Shown here in pieces: positions 19,393-30,451 of a stretch of DNA of 64,000 bases (the first letter of the stretch is position 1; the number at the start of each line of letters is the position of its first letter). Both the position numbers and the translations under genes were made by a program. Source of the DNA: Plotosus lineatus (Eukaryota > Chordata > Actinopteri > Siluriformes > Plotosidae); assembly GCA_024760905.1 (NCBI GenBank), contig CM045734.1, positions 39,857,064 to 39,921,063 of the forward strand. Direction: 5' to 3'. The notes under the pieces were generated by a model. The model was not told the origin of the DNA. It did no database searches and saw only the letters and a program-made list of their open reading frames with translations.

Positions 19393-19584
19393 CTAGAACT
19401 GCAATACAAAAATACCAACCTAAAAAAAATCCAGCATATGAATATTACTTTGTATTGACCTCTACCACACTTGTTAAAACCTTCTATCACTATGAACAAA
19501 TTAGCTCTTTTAAAATACAGCTCTGTACTTAAATACATGAATTTATCAGCTACATATTATGTAATAGTAGGTAAAGTCTGTTGG

Positions 19585-19862
19585 GCTTTTTACACCTGAG
19601 CCTAGAGGCTCATCAGGCCGGTACTTATTTCCGGTTTCTGTAGCGTGAAGCGACCAGGACCACAATTCCTCCTGGAAGGGATGCTAGTCCATCACAGGTT
19701 ACCTTCCCTTTATATTTTCACTGGTATCCATTTATACTGGTGGGTGAACAGAGGGACACTTTTGGTTAAGATCTTGCTCAGGGGTCTTAGCACGGTGGGG
19801 GTCTAACTAGGATTTGAACACACAACCTCCTGAGCATGAGTGCAGTACCACTGGCCCCTATT
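19585..19862 (-). repeat. SINE family C, near complete
   Basis: Reverse copy of the 2624 element: it starts in TTGGGCTTTTTACACC, has GGTATCCATTTATACTGG, and ends at ATTTGAACACACAACCTCCT with the tRNA-like head. Confidence 0.75.
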
Positions 19863-19874
19863 ATTATCATTATT

Positions 19875-20219
19875 CAGTTCAGTTAATTTACTCTAACTGC
19901 TTAATCCTAATTATGGTCGCGGGGAGGCTGGCGCCCATCCCAGCCGACTCCGGGCCTGGGCAGGTACACCCTGGTCAGCTTGCCAGGACATCCCAGGGCG
20001 GAAACACGCTGACAGCTGTGCAACTAGCTACTCTTGCCGAAAGTCAGCAATGGTTCTTTTACATGCCTCTCACCATAGACAGTGAGAGACGTGGCCAGCC
20101 TTTGATAACCCAGTTAGCTGCACTGGGGGGACAGTGACAACCTTGTGGAGAGTGGGACTTGAACCCCCAACCTTAGGATCAGTGATCCAGCACCCTATAC
20201 CACTAGGCCACCACTGCCC

Positions 20220-20222
<3 letters not shown>
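19875..20222 (-). repeat. SINE head A with tail type 2, near complete
   Basis: It begins with the reversed AATTAGG tail (ACTGCTTAATCCTAATTATGG), passes the core CACCATAGACAGTGAGAG, and ends at the head ACTTGAACCCCCAACC then CCACCACTGCC. It is immediately adjacent to the family C copy. Confidence 0.8.

Positions 20223-20250
<28 letters not shown>
20222..20250. repeat. (ATT)n microsatellite
   Basis: ATT triplets between two SINE pieces. Confidence 0.9.
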
Positions 20251-20253
<3 letters not shown>

Positions 20254-20255
20254 TT

Positions 20256-20362
20256 TCTTTTCGGCTTTTTCCCGTTATCGAGAGTCGCCACAGCGAATCA
20301 TCTGATTCGCACATTTGATTTGGCATGGGTTTTTATGTCGGATGCCCTTCCTGATGTAATTT
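20256..20362 (-). repeat. RTE-like SINE tail, fragment
   Basis: It reads CTTTTCGGCTTTTTCCCG then GTCGCCACAGCGAATCATCT and GATGCCCTTCCTGATG, the tail half of SINE A in reverse. Confidence 0.7.
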
Positions 20363-20527
20363 TATACAAAAAGTTATGAATGGATTTATTTTTTAACTTG
20401 AAGGATGGTATATGGCTCACAGATTACTCCATTAAATTTGGAAGATAATTAGGATTCAGGAATTTTTTTCAGGATTTTTTAATAACATTGTGAGATCATA
20501 TGGATATTTCCGAATGTGGTAACACAG

Positions 20528-20880
20528 CATGGTCAGTGGCGGCCTGGTGGTAGAGTGGTTCATGGTTGGGGGTTCAAGTCCCACTATTAATGAGTTGTCA
20601 CTACTGCCCTCCCAGTAGCCTACTGATAACTGGGTTATCAAAGGCTGGCCATGCCTTTCACTGTCTATGGTGAGAGGCTGTAAAAGAACCATTGCTGACC
20701 TTCATAAAGAGTAGCTGCAAAGCCGTCAGCATGTTTCTGTCCCTTGCTAAAAAGGTCGTGTCAGGAAGGGCATCCGACGTAAAAACCTCTGCCAAATCAA
20801 ATGTGCGAATCAGATGATTCGCTGTGGCGACTCCCAAGAAAGGGAAAAAAAAAGCCAAAAGGAAAAAAAGAAGAAGAAGA
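20528..20880 (+). repeat. SINE head A with RTE-like tail
   Basis: Full order is present: GTGGCGGCCTGGTGG head, GGGTTCAAGTCCCACT B-box region, core CTTTCACTGTCTATGGTG, and tail GCTGTGGCGACTCCCAAG. It ends in a GAA-rich run. Confidence 0.8.
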
Positions 20881-21289
20881 AGAAGACAGTGTAGTGTGTA
20901 ACTCAGAACAGCAACTGTGGGTGGATTCTAGAAGGCGTTGGGTATGTAAGAGTGGTGAACAGTATAAAAAAATACAGAATTGCATTTCTCTGTTTTTTCT
21001 CTAGACTGTGAAATACAACAGCTCCTAAATAGTCTTAGTAATGTTGCTATGATTTTACTGAACAGGTTTTCGTATTGAATGTATAGGAATGAACTGTGTC
21101 TCACATTCCGCAGCAGGCGTGAGGAGTCTGTGAAGTGTGGTCATACTATCACGTTACTATCACCACCTCATACTCTTCTTACCAAACCGGTTACAGGAGC
21201 CTCAAGCAATCCGGCTAAGTGTGATAAGTGAAAAATATGACATCACAGTTGTAGAATATTCACCGAGTTTTTTGTTTTTTTTTTGCTAT

Positions 21290-21291
21290 TA

Positions 21292-21322
<31 letters not shown>

Positions 21323-21324
21323 AC
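21290..21324. repeat. (ATT)n microsatellite
   Basis: ATTATT run. Confidence 0.9.
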
Positions 21325-21417
21325 TTCGTATCAGCTAAACAAATCATAAATTTGATTTCATGAAATATACTGTACCTCAAATAAATTAAATGACGTGGAT
21401 TAACAGTCTCCATATAC

Positions 21418-21911
21418 AGGGATCTCTCATTTTCCGCGGTTAATTGGGACCAAGGTCCACTGCCACCACCGAATTCCGTGAAGTAGGATCAACCCCCCCG
21501 TCTGACGTATACGTACATGTATATGTGTATATAATATCAATAAATACATATCAATGCTATAAATGCTTATAATAACAAATAAACTTTAAAAAATGCATAC
21601 GATGTAAATAAAATATAAATACACACAGACGCACACGTGCATGCATGCAGATGTGCGTGCACACACTTAAATACACACCTCTCATAAAAATGTAAGTTGT
21701 TTTGATAGGAGGTTTTGGGTTGTTTTTTGTTTTTGTTTGTTTAGGGTTTTTTTTTTTTTGCATAATTGGCCTTTTTTGTGGCATTTTCCTTAACTTTTCT
21801 TCTATTCTTCCTTAATTTCCTTATTTTTTAATTCGATGGATATATATTTTTTTTAATCTGCAATGTACTGAAGCCACATGAATTGAAGTGTGAAGTAGTG
21901 AGGGATCCCTG
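21418..21911 (-). mobile_element. Tigger-like (pogo group) MITE, about 494 bp
   Basis: It is bounded by CAGGGATCTCTC and GAGGGATCCCTG and flanked on both sides by TA (21416-21417 and 21912-21913). Compared with the copies at 34,928 and 38,247 it lies in the opposite orientation: its right end reads CTGAAGCCACATGAATTGAA. No coding capacity was seen. Confidence 0.85.
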
Positions 21912-22469
21912 TATTTTCTTTTTGGATTATTTGAAAAAATAAAGAATCACTCAATGTTGAGAGAAAAATTTGTAATTTGCATTTCTTAAAACAAATACAG
22001 TACAGTACTTGCAAACAGCCAAACTCCACATAGAAGTGCACGGACTTGGACCCAGAACCTTCTTGCTTTGAAGCTGCCACTATGCCACTCAAATAACAAA
22101 TTTAAAATATGCAAATTGAGCACTCACAGACCTTCATTCACTACTGGACTTGGTTAATTGCATGAAAATACGCCCCCAGCAACAGCTGTTACCTGAAACA
22201 ATGGATATTATATAAGAATCATTTTAAATCCCCTTCGAGAAGGAACCGTAGCAGAGTGAGACAAAAGATTTTGATGGTGAGCACACAGCTGTGTTCAAAA
22301 ATGTAGTGCGAGTTAAAAAATGAGAGGGTTGTAAAAGGAGCTAATAAACAAAATTTGAGTCATAGTGCTGATTTAAGTGTGGTGCACTTTGTCAATTTAA
22401 TTACTAACATACATGTGTCTGTATTTGGAATCAGTACAGAAAATACTTGCATGTACAGTATGACAGATT

Positions 22470-22515
22470 TCCTTTCGGCTTTTTCCCTTTTTCAGGGGTC
22501 GCCACACAACATATT
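22470..22515 (-). repeat. SINE tail fragment
   Basis: It reads CCTTTCGGCTTTTTCCC then CAGGGGTCGCCACA, an orphan RTE-like tail. Confidence 0.6.
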
Positions 22516-22602
22516 TAAATAGTGTGTCTTTTCATTCCTTAAAAAACCACAATGATTGTGGTTTGGCATCATTTGCTAAACTCAACTTTAAGTTGACCGT
22601 GC

Positions 22603-22845
22603 CAATAGGAATAGCAAGAGACAGAAACACGCTGACGGCTATGCAGCTACTCTTGTCGAAAGTCAGCAATGGTTCTTTTACATGAACCTCTCACCATAGA
22701 CAGTGAGAGACATGGCCGGCCTTTGATAACCCAGTTAGCTGCACTAGGGGGGACAGTGACAACCTTGTGGAGAGTGGGACTCGAACACCCAACCTAAAAA
22801 TCAGCGATCCAGCTCCTTTTACCACCAGGCCACCACTGCCCCTCT
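22603..22845 (-). repeat. SINE head A, partial
   Basis: From AACACGCTGACGGCTATGCA through the core CACCATAGACAGTGAGAGAC to the head GACTCGAACACCCAACC and CCACCACTGCCCC. Confidence 0.75.
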
Positions 22846-22909
22846 GACTTTAAACACGTGTAGCGGTGATACTGCACCATATTCTGAACCTTCAACTTCT
22901 TCTTCACTT

Positions 22910-23205
22910 ATCTCTTAACATCCGGGGATGTCGTTGGGGCACCTTCATGGCGAGACTTGGGCTGATTTTGGCCTGGTGGTGCCCATCCCTCTCCAGGTCG
23001 TTTGGCTACAATGCGAACCTATGGGAAATTTAGAACGGACAATTAACCTACTGTGCATGTCTTTGGATTGTGGGAGGAAAAACCGGAGAACCCTGAGGAA
23101 ACCCACACAAGCACGGGGAGAACATACGCCCAGGCCGGGAATTCGAACCTAGGCCTTCTTGCTGTGAGGCGGATGTGCTAACCACTACACCACCTTGCCA
23201 CCGAA
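22910..23205 (-). repeat. SINE family D, near complete
   Basis: It runs from GGGTGCCTTCATGG-like body sequence through CTGTGCATGTCTTTGGATTG and ends with GAATTCGAACCTAGGCCTTC then GCTAACCACTACACCACC, the reversed tRNA-like head. Confidence 0.65.
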
Positions 23206-23499
23206 CCTTCAACAGCATGGTGCAAAAAGAACCTGAAATCTCAGTGGCTCAGATTTAATGCTCATTTTACTATCAAACATGGGTTGTCTAGTTTTTCGCT
23301 GACAGTGGCACCTGACGTGCTTCAACCACTCTAACCAATCCAAGACAAATTGGGTTGTTATGTGAGGTAAAAATCACATCACAGAATGATTTAGACATTC
23401 TTTATAGCCTTGGATGTTCACGATTCAAAAAAGTGTGGAGCACAACAGGGTATAGAAAAGAGACGCGGTACATCCTACATTGGCGCATCAAACTCTATT

Positions 23500-23758
23500 A
23501 AGCTCTTGGGCTTTTTACACCCAAGCCAAGTGGCCGGTGCTTATCCCCGGTTTCTGTAGCGTGAAGCAACTAGGAGTTCAACTCCTCCTGGATGGGACGC
23601 TAGTCCAGCGCAGGTTACCTTCCCAGTACATTTTTACTGGTACCCATTTATACTGCTGGGTGAACAGAGGCATACTTGTGGTTAAGACCTTGCCCAGGGG
23701 TCTTAGCACAGTGAGGGTCTAACTGGGATTTGAACCACTACACCACTGGCCCCACACT
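23500..23758 (-). repeat. SINE family C
   Basis: Reverse copy with GGTACCCATTTATACTGC and the diagnostic CTGGGTGAACAGAGGCA; it ends at ATTTGAACCACTACACCACT. Confidence 0.75.
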
Positions 23759-24029
23759 GCTCTCTAGTACAATTCTCATATTCCATCACAACTGGTATCA
23801 AATCTTAGCAAAATCCTTGTCAAAAATTTTGCCGGGTTCATCGCAAATCCAACAAGTTCCCTCAGGATCATTAGGATTCAATCCCACAAACCCCCATGCT
23901 CATAACAGTTCTCGTAAATTGTGGAGATTGCAGACATCGTGACCCAGTGTAAACCCAGGGTGACCCACAAGGATGGCTTATATACTTGGAGGAAAAAAGG
24001 GGTCCTAATTAATACAAAGGTAAGGTAAG

Positions 24030-24345
24030 GTAAGTCTGTTGTTTTTTTTTTGCACCCGAGCGTAGTGGCTTAGCCTCGTGGCTCATCAGACCGGTACATA
24101 TTCCCGGTTTCCGTAGCGTGAAGCGACCAGGAGTTCAACTCCCCTTGGATGGGACGCTAGTCCATCGCAGGTTACCTTCCCAATACATTTTACTGGTACC
24201 CATTTATACTGCTGGGTGAACAGAGGCACACTTGTGGTTGAGACCTTGCCCAGGGGTCTTAGCACAGTGAGGGTCTCAGTGGGATTCGAACTCACAACCT
24301 CCTGATCATGAGCGCAGCACCCTAACCACTACGCCACCGGCCCCA
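24030..24345 (-). repeat. SINE family C, near complete
   Basis: Same order as the copy at 23,500, ending with CGAACTCACAACCTCC and CTAACCACTACGCCACC. Confidence 0.8.
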
Positions 24346-25500
24346 ATTAATACAAAACTGATATATTTACACAGTGACAGAACAATTTTCCAAAAGAAAT
24401 TTAAAAAATCAAAACTTGTTTTTATTAATTATTTTCATGAGACCTAAAAACAAATGGTGACATTTTATTCCAGGCAGTGAAAGTTTGTTATTTATAATTT
24501 CTAGTGCAATTTTGTAAACAGCTTTTATCAATAAGACATTTAATTAATTCCTCAATTAAGAGTGTAGCATTATTTTGAATTGTATCTGATAACAAATTTG
24601 TGTATTAAAAATACATTCAACAGGCAGCATAATAAAGTAGGTTGTTTCCTCATAAAATAATTATGTTCATATCATGGGAAATTTCACCTTGAGCCCACGC
24701 TCTCTTCTCTGAAGAAATAGTGTTGTCTTTCTTTGAAATTACTTGGGGGAAATTGCAGGTTTATAATACAGTAAAGCACAGTTCTAAGCACATTACTTTT
24801 CACAAGTTAATAGACTTGCACAACTGTGTACTAACATTATAATCACGAAAAACAGAACATTTCCCCAAATCTCATGTGCGACAATTTTGGTTTCCCTGCA
24901 AGTTATGACAGTGATAGACATAAAGCTTTAGATTGCTCAATATGTGCAAAATACCAATGTAATTACTCCAAAACATCTGACATCATCCTTCGGTGTCGTC
25001 GGTGAAAAACATTAGCTTTAAAAAAAAATGTGAGTTTGGTCATCTTTGACTGACAGTATAATGAGTAAACAGTACTTTTTTTACTATCCCAATGTTTACT
25101 TGGAAATATTTTAATTGTTAAACGCTAATTCACAGCTTTAATTTATTACCAGTCTTCATTTGTGTCTGCAAAAACACTGAATGTTTGCGGCAAACAGAAA
25201 CCTAAGGCACATAGTCACACAATGCTTACATGTGATATACTAATCATGTATCATACAGAGATACCACCATGTGACCCGCTCCAGCATAATATGAATTGAA
25301 TAGATTTGACCTATAGACATATCCGTATATTTGGAACGGGATTTTTCGATGCTTCAAAATGAGGTACAATACAGTACATGATGACTTCATTTACATCACT
25401 TTGTATGTCGCTAATCAGGAAATGCTGTGAAGTGGGAAAAAAGAAGAAAAAAGAAAAATGGACATCAGGTGCCACTATGTGTTTTGGACCCATGAACTGA
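24346..25500. other. Intergenic tract, no gene seen
   Basis: AT-rich sequence without recognisable repeats, long frames or splice-bounded exons. Confidence 0.4.
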
Positions 25501-25512
25501 GGGAGGCTCATC

Positions 25513-25828
25513 AGTGGTGGTCTAGTGGTATAGGATGCTGGATCACTAATCCTAGGGTTGGGGGTTCGAGTCCCACTCTCCACAAGGTTGTCACTGTTCC
25601 CCCAGTGCAGCTAACTGGATTATCATGTCTCTCACTGTCTATGGTGAGAGATTCATGTAAAAGAACCATTGCTGGCTTTCATAAAGAGTAGCTGCAAAGC
25701 CGTCAGCATGTTTCTGTCCCTTGCTAAAGGGTTGTGTCAGGAAGGGCATCCGATGTAAAAACCTATGCCAAATCAAACGTGCGAACCCTGAAAAAGGGAA
25801 AAAGCCGAAAGGGAAAGAGGAAGAACTG
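25513..25828 (+). repeat. SINE head A with RTE-like tail, shortened
   Basis: Head GTGGTCTAGTGGTATAGG and B-box GGGGGTTCGAGTCCCACT, core CTCTCACTGTCTATGGTG, and tail GAAAAAGGG then AAAGCCGAAAGGG. A few tail bases are deleted. Confidence 0.8.
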
Positions 25829-25944
25829 AGGAAGGCCCATGGCCTATGCCAGTCTGAAATGTCATTTGGTCCTCCATAAATCTAATGCAAATTGTTGTAC
25901 TTTCCAATTACGTACTTTAATTATTGATCCTTAATAACATCAAC

Positions 25945-26313
25945 ATGAATACAGAATTTGTAATATTTCCTTCATTTCAAGATATTTGTAATCCTGAAAT
26001 GGAGAACTGTCCAATGAAGTCATCTCTAATGAAAAGTGCTCTATTTGAATTACCGATTATACCTATAGAAGAGCAATTGTATGGTTTATGTGGCTATTGC
26101 ATGTGTAGTTTATTCACTGAAGTGAGTGTAAGATTAGTTTCTTTTCTCCCATTCCACCCCATACAAGGATTGCTTGTTGACAACACAATGTTCTTTGCTC
26201 TGGGTTCTCGACCACATGGTGTTAAGCTAAGACCTTCAAGGTCACATAAAAAGACAGGCGGTAGAGTGTATCAAAAAAATGAAAGTTCTAAATTTGATCT
26301 GTCTGATAATTAA
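25945..26313 (+). CDS. Open frame of unknown nature (122 codons)
   Basis: From the first ATG it reads MNTEFVIFPSFQDICNPEME and ends KFDLSDN. It has no recognisable domain. It lies just left of the inverted-repeat-bounded element below and could be a leftover exon, a piece of another transposon, or chance. Confidence 0.15.
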   Translation: MNTEFVIFPSFQDICNPEMENCPMKSSLMKSALFELPIIPIEEQLYGLCGYCMCSLFTEVSVRLVSFLPFHPIQGLLVDNTMFFALGSRPHGVKLRPSRSHKKTGGRVYQKNESSKFDLSDN

Positions 26314-26375
26314 TTTTGTTCCACTTGGTAGAAAAAGGTTCCTGTTTAAAAATTTTCATAATTGAAGAATATTTC

Positions 26376-27458
26376 GAGGTCCCCCCACAAAACTAAATTT
26401 TCACCATATATGCCATTATGAGCCATTTTAATATAATGAATGGTTAAGCGATTACCTGACAATTATTCATGTATACTATATTTTAGAACAGTGTACAGTG
26501 TAGTAGAATTGCCATATTAATTAATGTCCTCTGAATCCTTCCCTTTCAGGAGATATTAATGTAATTATAAATTTACATAATTCACTATTGATTTAGGACC
26601 ATTGCTTCCCATGGATCAAGTATCAGACTCAGACCAACCAACGTCAACAGCTAGATCTACTATAAAAACTCTTCAGGCTACCACGTTATTTGGACGTGGC
26701 CCTGCAATTTGTGAAGATGATGCAGTAATAACCGGATCTAGACTGCCTACTTGTTTACAAGTACTGAGATGCATGATGTATCACTGCAATAAAGCTGCTC
26801 ATGGTAAAAGACCAGGGTCTGTAGGAGCAACAAGTCGCTTTACAACAGCCAAACTAGTTTTACAGCAGGTGGCCACATTCTACACTAAGGCTAACATTCC
26901 AATGGTCACAGAACACCGGGCATGTGAAAAAATTGTAAAGCTACTTGATGACAAGAATAAGTTGCGTGCTATTGACAAGAGTCGTCGTAAATCACCAGCT
27001 ACTTTGCGTCGTCTTGAACACATGGAACGCCTGCTCGCATCAACATGTGTGATTTGGCCATCAAATGTAGAGAGCCTGATGAAACTCCCAGAAGATTTAA
27101 CATTCCGGGAGTCAATGAAGGGTGACAGAGCAGCATCCTTTGGCTCATTTAACAAAAAGTATGACCAAAAACTTACTCATTTTGAGCAGTTACTGACTTA
27201 TTCTGTTTATTTATTATGTAATCAGGAAAGAATTTTAACAGAATTACAGCCATTTTTGGTTAATACCGGATTGTATTATTTCTGTAATTTATTTTTCTTT
27301 GCTTAATATATTAATATTGAATATATTTATTCATTTATAACAGTTATTGACTTACTGTGCTTACTTATTATGTAAAGCAGCAGAGAAAAAAAAACAGAAT
27401 TATAACTGTTTTATCTTATTCGGTGGCTAATATGATAAACAAGGGCCCGGGGGACCTC
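26376..27458 (+). mobile_element. Possible DNA transposon bounded by short inverted repeats
   Basis: GAGGTCCCCCC at 26376-26386 is matched in reverse by GGGGGACCTC at 27449-27458. Between them lies the only unfamiliar long ORF in the intergenic regions. The inverted repeat is only about 10 bp and I could not identify a clear target duplication, so the boundaries are tentative. Confidence 0.4.
26611..27306 (+). CDS. Unrecognised 231-aa ORF, probably transposon-encoded
   Basis: From ATG 26611 the frame starts MDQVSDSDQPTSTARSTIKT, then LFGRGPAICEDDAVITGS, LQVLRCMMYHCNKA, ANIPMVTEHRACEKIVKLL and FRESMKGDRAASFGSF. It is basic in the middle with heptad-like leucines and has no signal peptide or membrane helix. 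The last about 20 residues are hydrophobic and aromatic-rich, suggesting that the true end is a splice site near VNTG or that the frame runs into non-coding DNA. I have a vague impression of similar conserved proteins of unknown function in animal transposon annotations but cannot name the family. It is intact, which is unusual for a relic here. Confidence 0.5.
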   Translation: MDQVSDSDQPTSTARSTIKTLQATTLFGRGPAICEDDAVITGSRLPTCLQVLRCMMYHCNKAAHGKRPGSVGATSRFTTAKLVLQQVATFYTKANIPMVTEHRACEKIVKLLDDKNKLRAIDKSRRKSPATLRRLEHMERLLASTCVIWPSNVESLMKLPEDLTFRESMKGDRAASFGSFNKKYDQKLTHFEQLLTYSVYLLCNQERILTELQPFLVNTGLYYFCNLFFFA

Positions 27459-28248
27459 TAAATCAACTTCAATTTACAGAATATTTTACCAGAATAGTTC
27501 TTTACTATAATGGAACAAAACTGAAACATAGACAACTCAAAAAGAATAAAAATAAAAATTTTTTCTCCATTTCAATCTGATGCACCCTAACAGGTGGTAA
27601 CTACAGGGTTAATAAACAGTGAAGCATTTTTTTTAACCGTCAAATCTAGCTTCAACATAGTGATAAACCCAAAGTAAAAAAAATCTCAGCAAGTGTAATG
27701 GATTTTAAATGGCTTTAAAAAAAAGATAGTGAACTTGAAGGTATAAAATGAGGTGTCATGGTGGACCACTCAGCATCTAGGAATTAGCCATGGGCGTGAG
27801 GAGGAACTTTGGGGAGCCAATCAGAGCGAGAGGATGGTCGATGGGGTTCGAGGTCCTTTCTTGAAACAAATTTCTTTTGAGTGATTGTATGCTTCCCACC
27901 ACCCCCAAAAAACCAAATAAACACCTAACAAATTTATTTGAATCTCTTGCCTCATGAACGGGACAGCTTGCCACAACACTACTTTTGAAAAAACAGAAAA
28001 TTACAGTGACCGAACCAGTTTCTGAATTTCATTTAAAACTCCCTGGCGTCCATAAACTAAATGATTCTGGTGTTTATAAATCAGTTTTCCTTGCATCTTC
28101 TGAGCAACAGAGGAGTTCTATTTACATGGAGTCATGTCTGTTTTGAAGATTCTCATTGGTTTACCGCTGTATGATTTGGGGATCCTTTTGGCATTCTGTG
28201 CAAGTAGGTATCGTATACCGGTACCGAATATAGATAATAAAGAAAATA

Positions 28249-29364
28249 CAGTGATCCCTTGCTACTCCGTGTTTGCAAAAATATTCATCAAAAAATACAA
28301 AAATAAAGAAATTAAGGGGAATAGGGGAAAAGTTAAGGAAACTGCCACAAAACAAGGCCAATTAGGCAAAAAAAATAAAAATAAAAATAAAAAAAATAAA
28401 TAAATAAAAACAAAAACCAACCCAAAACCCCCCCAACAAAACTACTTACATTTTTATGAGGTGCACATCTGAGTGAGTGCACGTCTGTATGTGTGTGTAC
28501 AGTAGGCCCTTGACTATTCGCGGTTTTGCACTCACGGTTTGAGTATTCGCGGACTGCCAAGCAACTGTCACGTCACTCAAATTTAGCCAATGGCTGTCCT
28601 CCTTCCTGCTAATTGGTTGAGATGATGTAACGCCCATTTTTCCTTATTCACACACAACTTTTCAATGAGCCTCTTTTTTTGTGTGTTTTAATTACCAGTT
28701 AAGCTGTATTAGGCCACTCAAATGCTGTGCGTCTTCTCTGGCTAAGCGCTAGAAAAGGTAATGACGTTGGATGTCTCTTCTGAAGAAATAAGACTTTCTC
28801 CTGAAGAAACGACAGTTTCCTCTGAAGTGCCTAAAGAGAAATAATAATCTGAAAGCGCTCTAGTATTAAAGTCTTTTTCAATCAGTATTCCAGTACAGTA
28901 CTAAAGTTGATGTTTAGAATGTTTGTGTGTGTGATTTTATGTACTGTGGTGTAGCATGTTTATTGTTTTGTTTTGTTTATCCAATTTATTTCATTTTCAT
29001 GTTCTTTTATGTTCTTTTTGTTAAGGTCTGTTTTGGGGGGACTTTGATTTTGACGGCTTCTAACTTTCTGCTCCAGCTGAGGCTGAGCTGCTCCGTGGCT
29101 TCTAAACATTCTAAACATTAAGTTAGGCACTGTACTGGAATAATAATTGAAAAAGATTTCAATACTACAGCCTTACAACAGTTCAGATGATTATCTTCAG
29201 GCACTTCAGAGGAAACTGTCGTTTCTTCAGGAGAAAGTCTTATTTCTTCAGAAGAGACGGCGCTTTGCCGGCGTTTGACTGGCATCATAGAGCTTAACTG
29301 GAGAATATATTATACATACAAAATGAAAACATATACATACAACATATACATACTGTATGTATGT

Positions 29365-29429
<65 letters not shown>

Positions 29430-29978
29430 CACACACACACATATATGTATATATAGATAGATATAAAGTATGCTGTATAATATTTATGCATTTTATTAAT
29501 AAATATTACAGCACAAAATTAAAAAGTTTTTCTTAATCATTACTACATTTTACTACATTAATACTGTATTAATGAGTAAGACTGTCTATAGAATGTGTTT
29601 AAGAAGCATAGTTTAGTACATAGTATTTTACTTCCGGTTGCTCATTCGCGCATGTAATATGATACATGGGGTTTTACTTCCAGGTACAGGACTCGCGGAT
29701 TATCTTCATTTGCGGGAGGGGCCGGAACCAATATCAAGCGAATATCAAGGGCCAACTGTATTTATATTTTATTTACATCTTATGCATTACTTTAGAATGT
29801 TTAATTGTTATTATAAGCATTTATAGCATTGAATATGTATTTATTGATATTATATACACATATACATGTACATATACGTCAGTCAGGGGGTTCAATCCTA
29901 CTTCGCGGAAATCGGCGGTCAAGAAAGGGGGAGGGGGTTTCTCGGTCCCCATTAACCGTGGAAAGTGAGGGATCCCTG
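28249..29978. mobile_element. Tigger-like MITE split by a second TA-flanked element
   Basis: The left part, 28249-28497, starts CAGTGATCCCTTGC after TA and contains the family body TTAAGGGGAATAGGGG and CTTACATTTTTATGAGGTGC. The right part, 29761-29978, resumes at TTTATATTTTATTTACATC and ends GTGAGGGATCCCTG before TA (29979-29980). Together they correspond in order to the uninterrupted copy at 38247-38690. Confidence 0.85.
28500..29758. mobile_element. Second Tigger-like element nested in the first
   Basis: Bounded by CAGTAGGCCCTTGACTATTC and GAATATCAAGGGCCAACTG and flanked by TA at 28498-28499 and 29759-29760. Its interior holds a long imperfect inverted repeat: 28774-28905 (TCTTCTGAAGAAATAAGACT) pairs with 29130-29262 (TTATTTCTTCAGAAGAGA). 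A (TA)n tract lies at about 29360-29424. No transposase was seen. Confidence 0.85.
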
Positions 29979-30274
29979 TACTCTGAGCAATCACAAAAGC
30001 GGTTTGAAAATTGGTAAAATAAGTGGATTTTTAAATTTTTTACAACAATGTGAAAATAAAACCCTTTTGAAAGAATAATTTTAGCATGAATACATTGTGT
30101 TGATGGATAATTGAATTTGGTCATGTTAAAGATTATGCTTTGAAGGATGTATTGTTGGAGATATCGCACCTAAGACATTTTCAAGCTAGTTTAGCTCTTA
30201 TTCAAAAAACCTTGCAACTTAACCCGTATTATGCTGGGGCGGGTCACACATAGGGTACTGTACTAAATTACAGC

Positions 30275-30312
30275 TTTATTTACAGCAGAATTTATTTTTC
30301 ATTAATTTTATT
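30275..30312 (-). terminator. secisbp2 polyadenylation signal cluster
   Basis: Three AATAAA hexamers on the minus strand within 50 bp after the stop codon. Which one is used cannot be told from sequence. Confidence 0.5.
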
Positions 30313-30323
30313 TAGTTACATTT

Positions 30324-30451
30324 TCAACTTCCTCCAAGCTCATTCAGGTGGCTGTCCGAATCCGTGTTGAGGGTCAGCGAAGCAAACCGCTCCTCAAAAG
30401 GCAGGAATTTGTGGTTGCAGTCTTTCTCCAGCATTTTTTTCCAAACTTTAA
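30324..30451 (-). CDS. secisbp2: secisbp2 last coding exon
   Basis: It completes an isoleucine codon with the preceding exon (YIKVWKKMLEKDCNHKFLPF), then EERFASLTLNTDSDSHLNEL, and stops at TGA 30326-30324. Polyadenylation-type AATAAA hexamers follow on this strand at 30312-30307, 30296-30291 and 30280-30275. Confidence 0.88.

Noticed and set aside
26880..27155. 91-codon minus-strand frame
   Set aside because: It is antisense to the 231-aa ORF, which has more protein-like composition and the longer frame.
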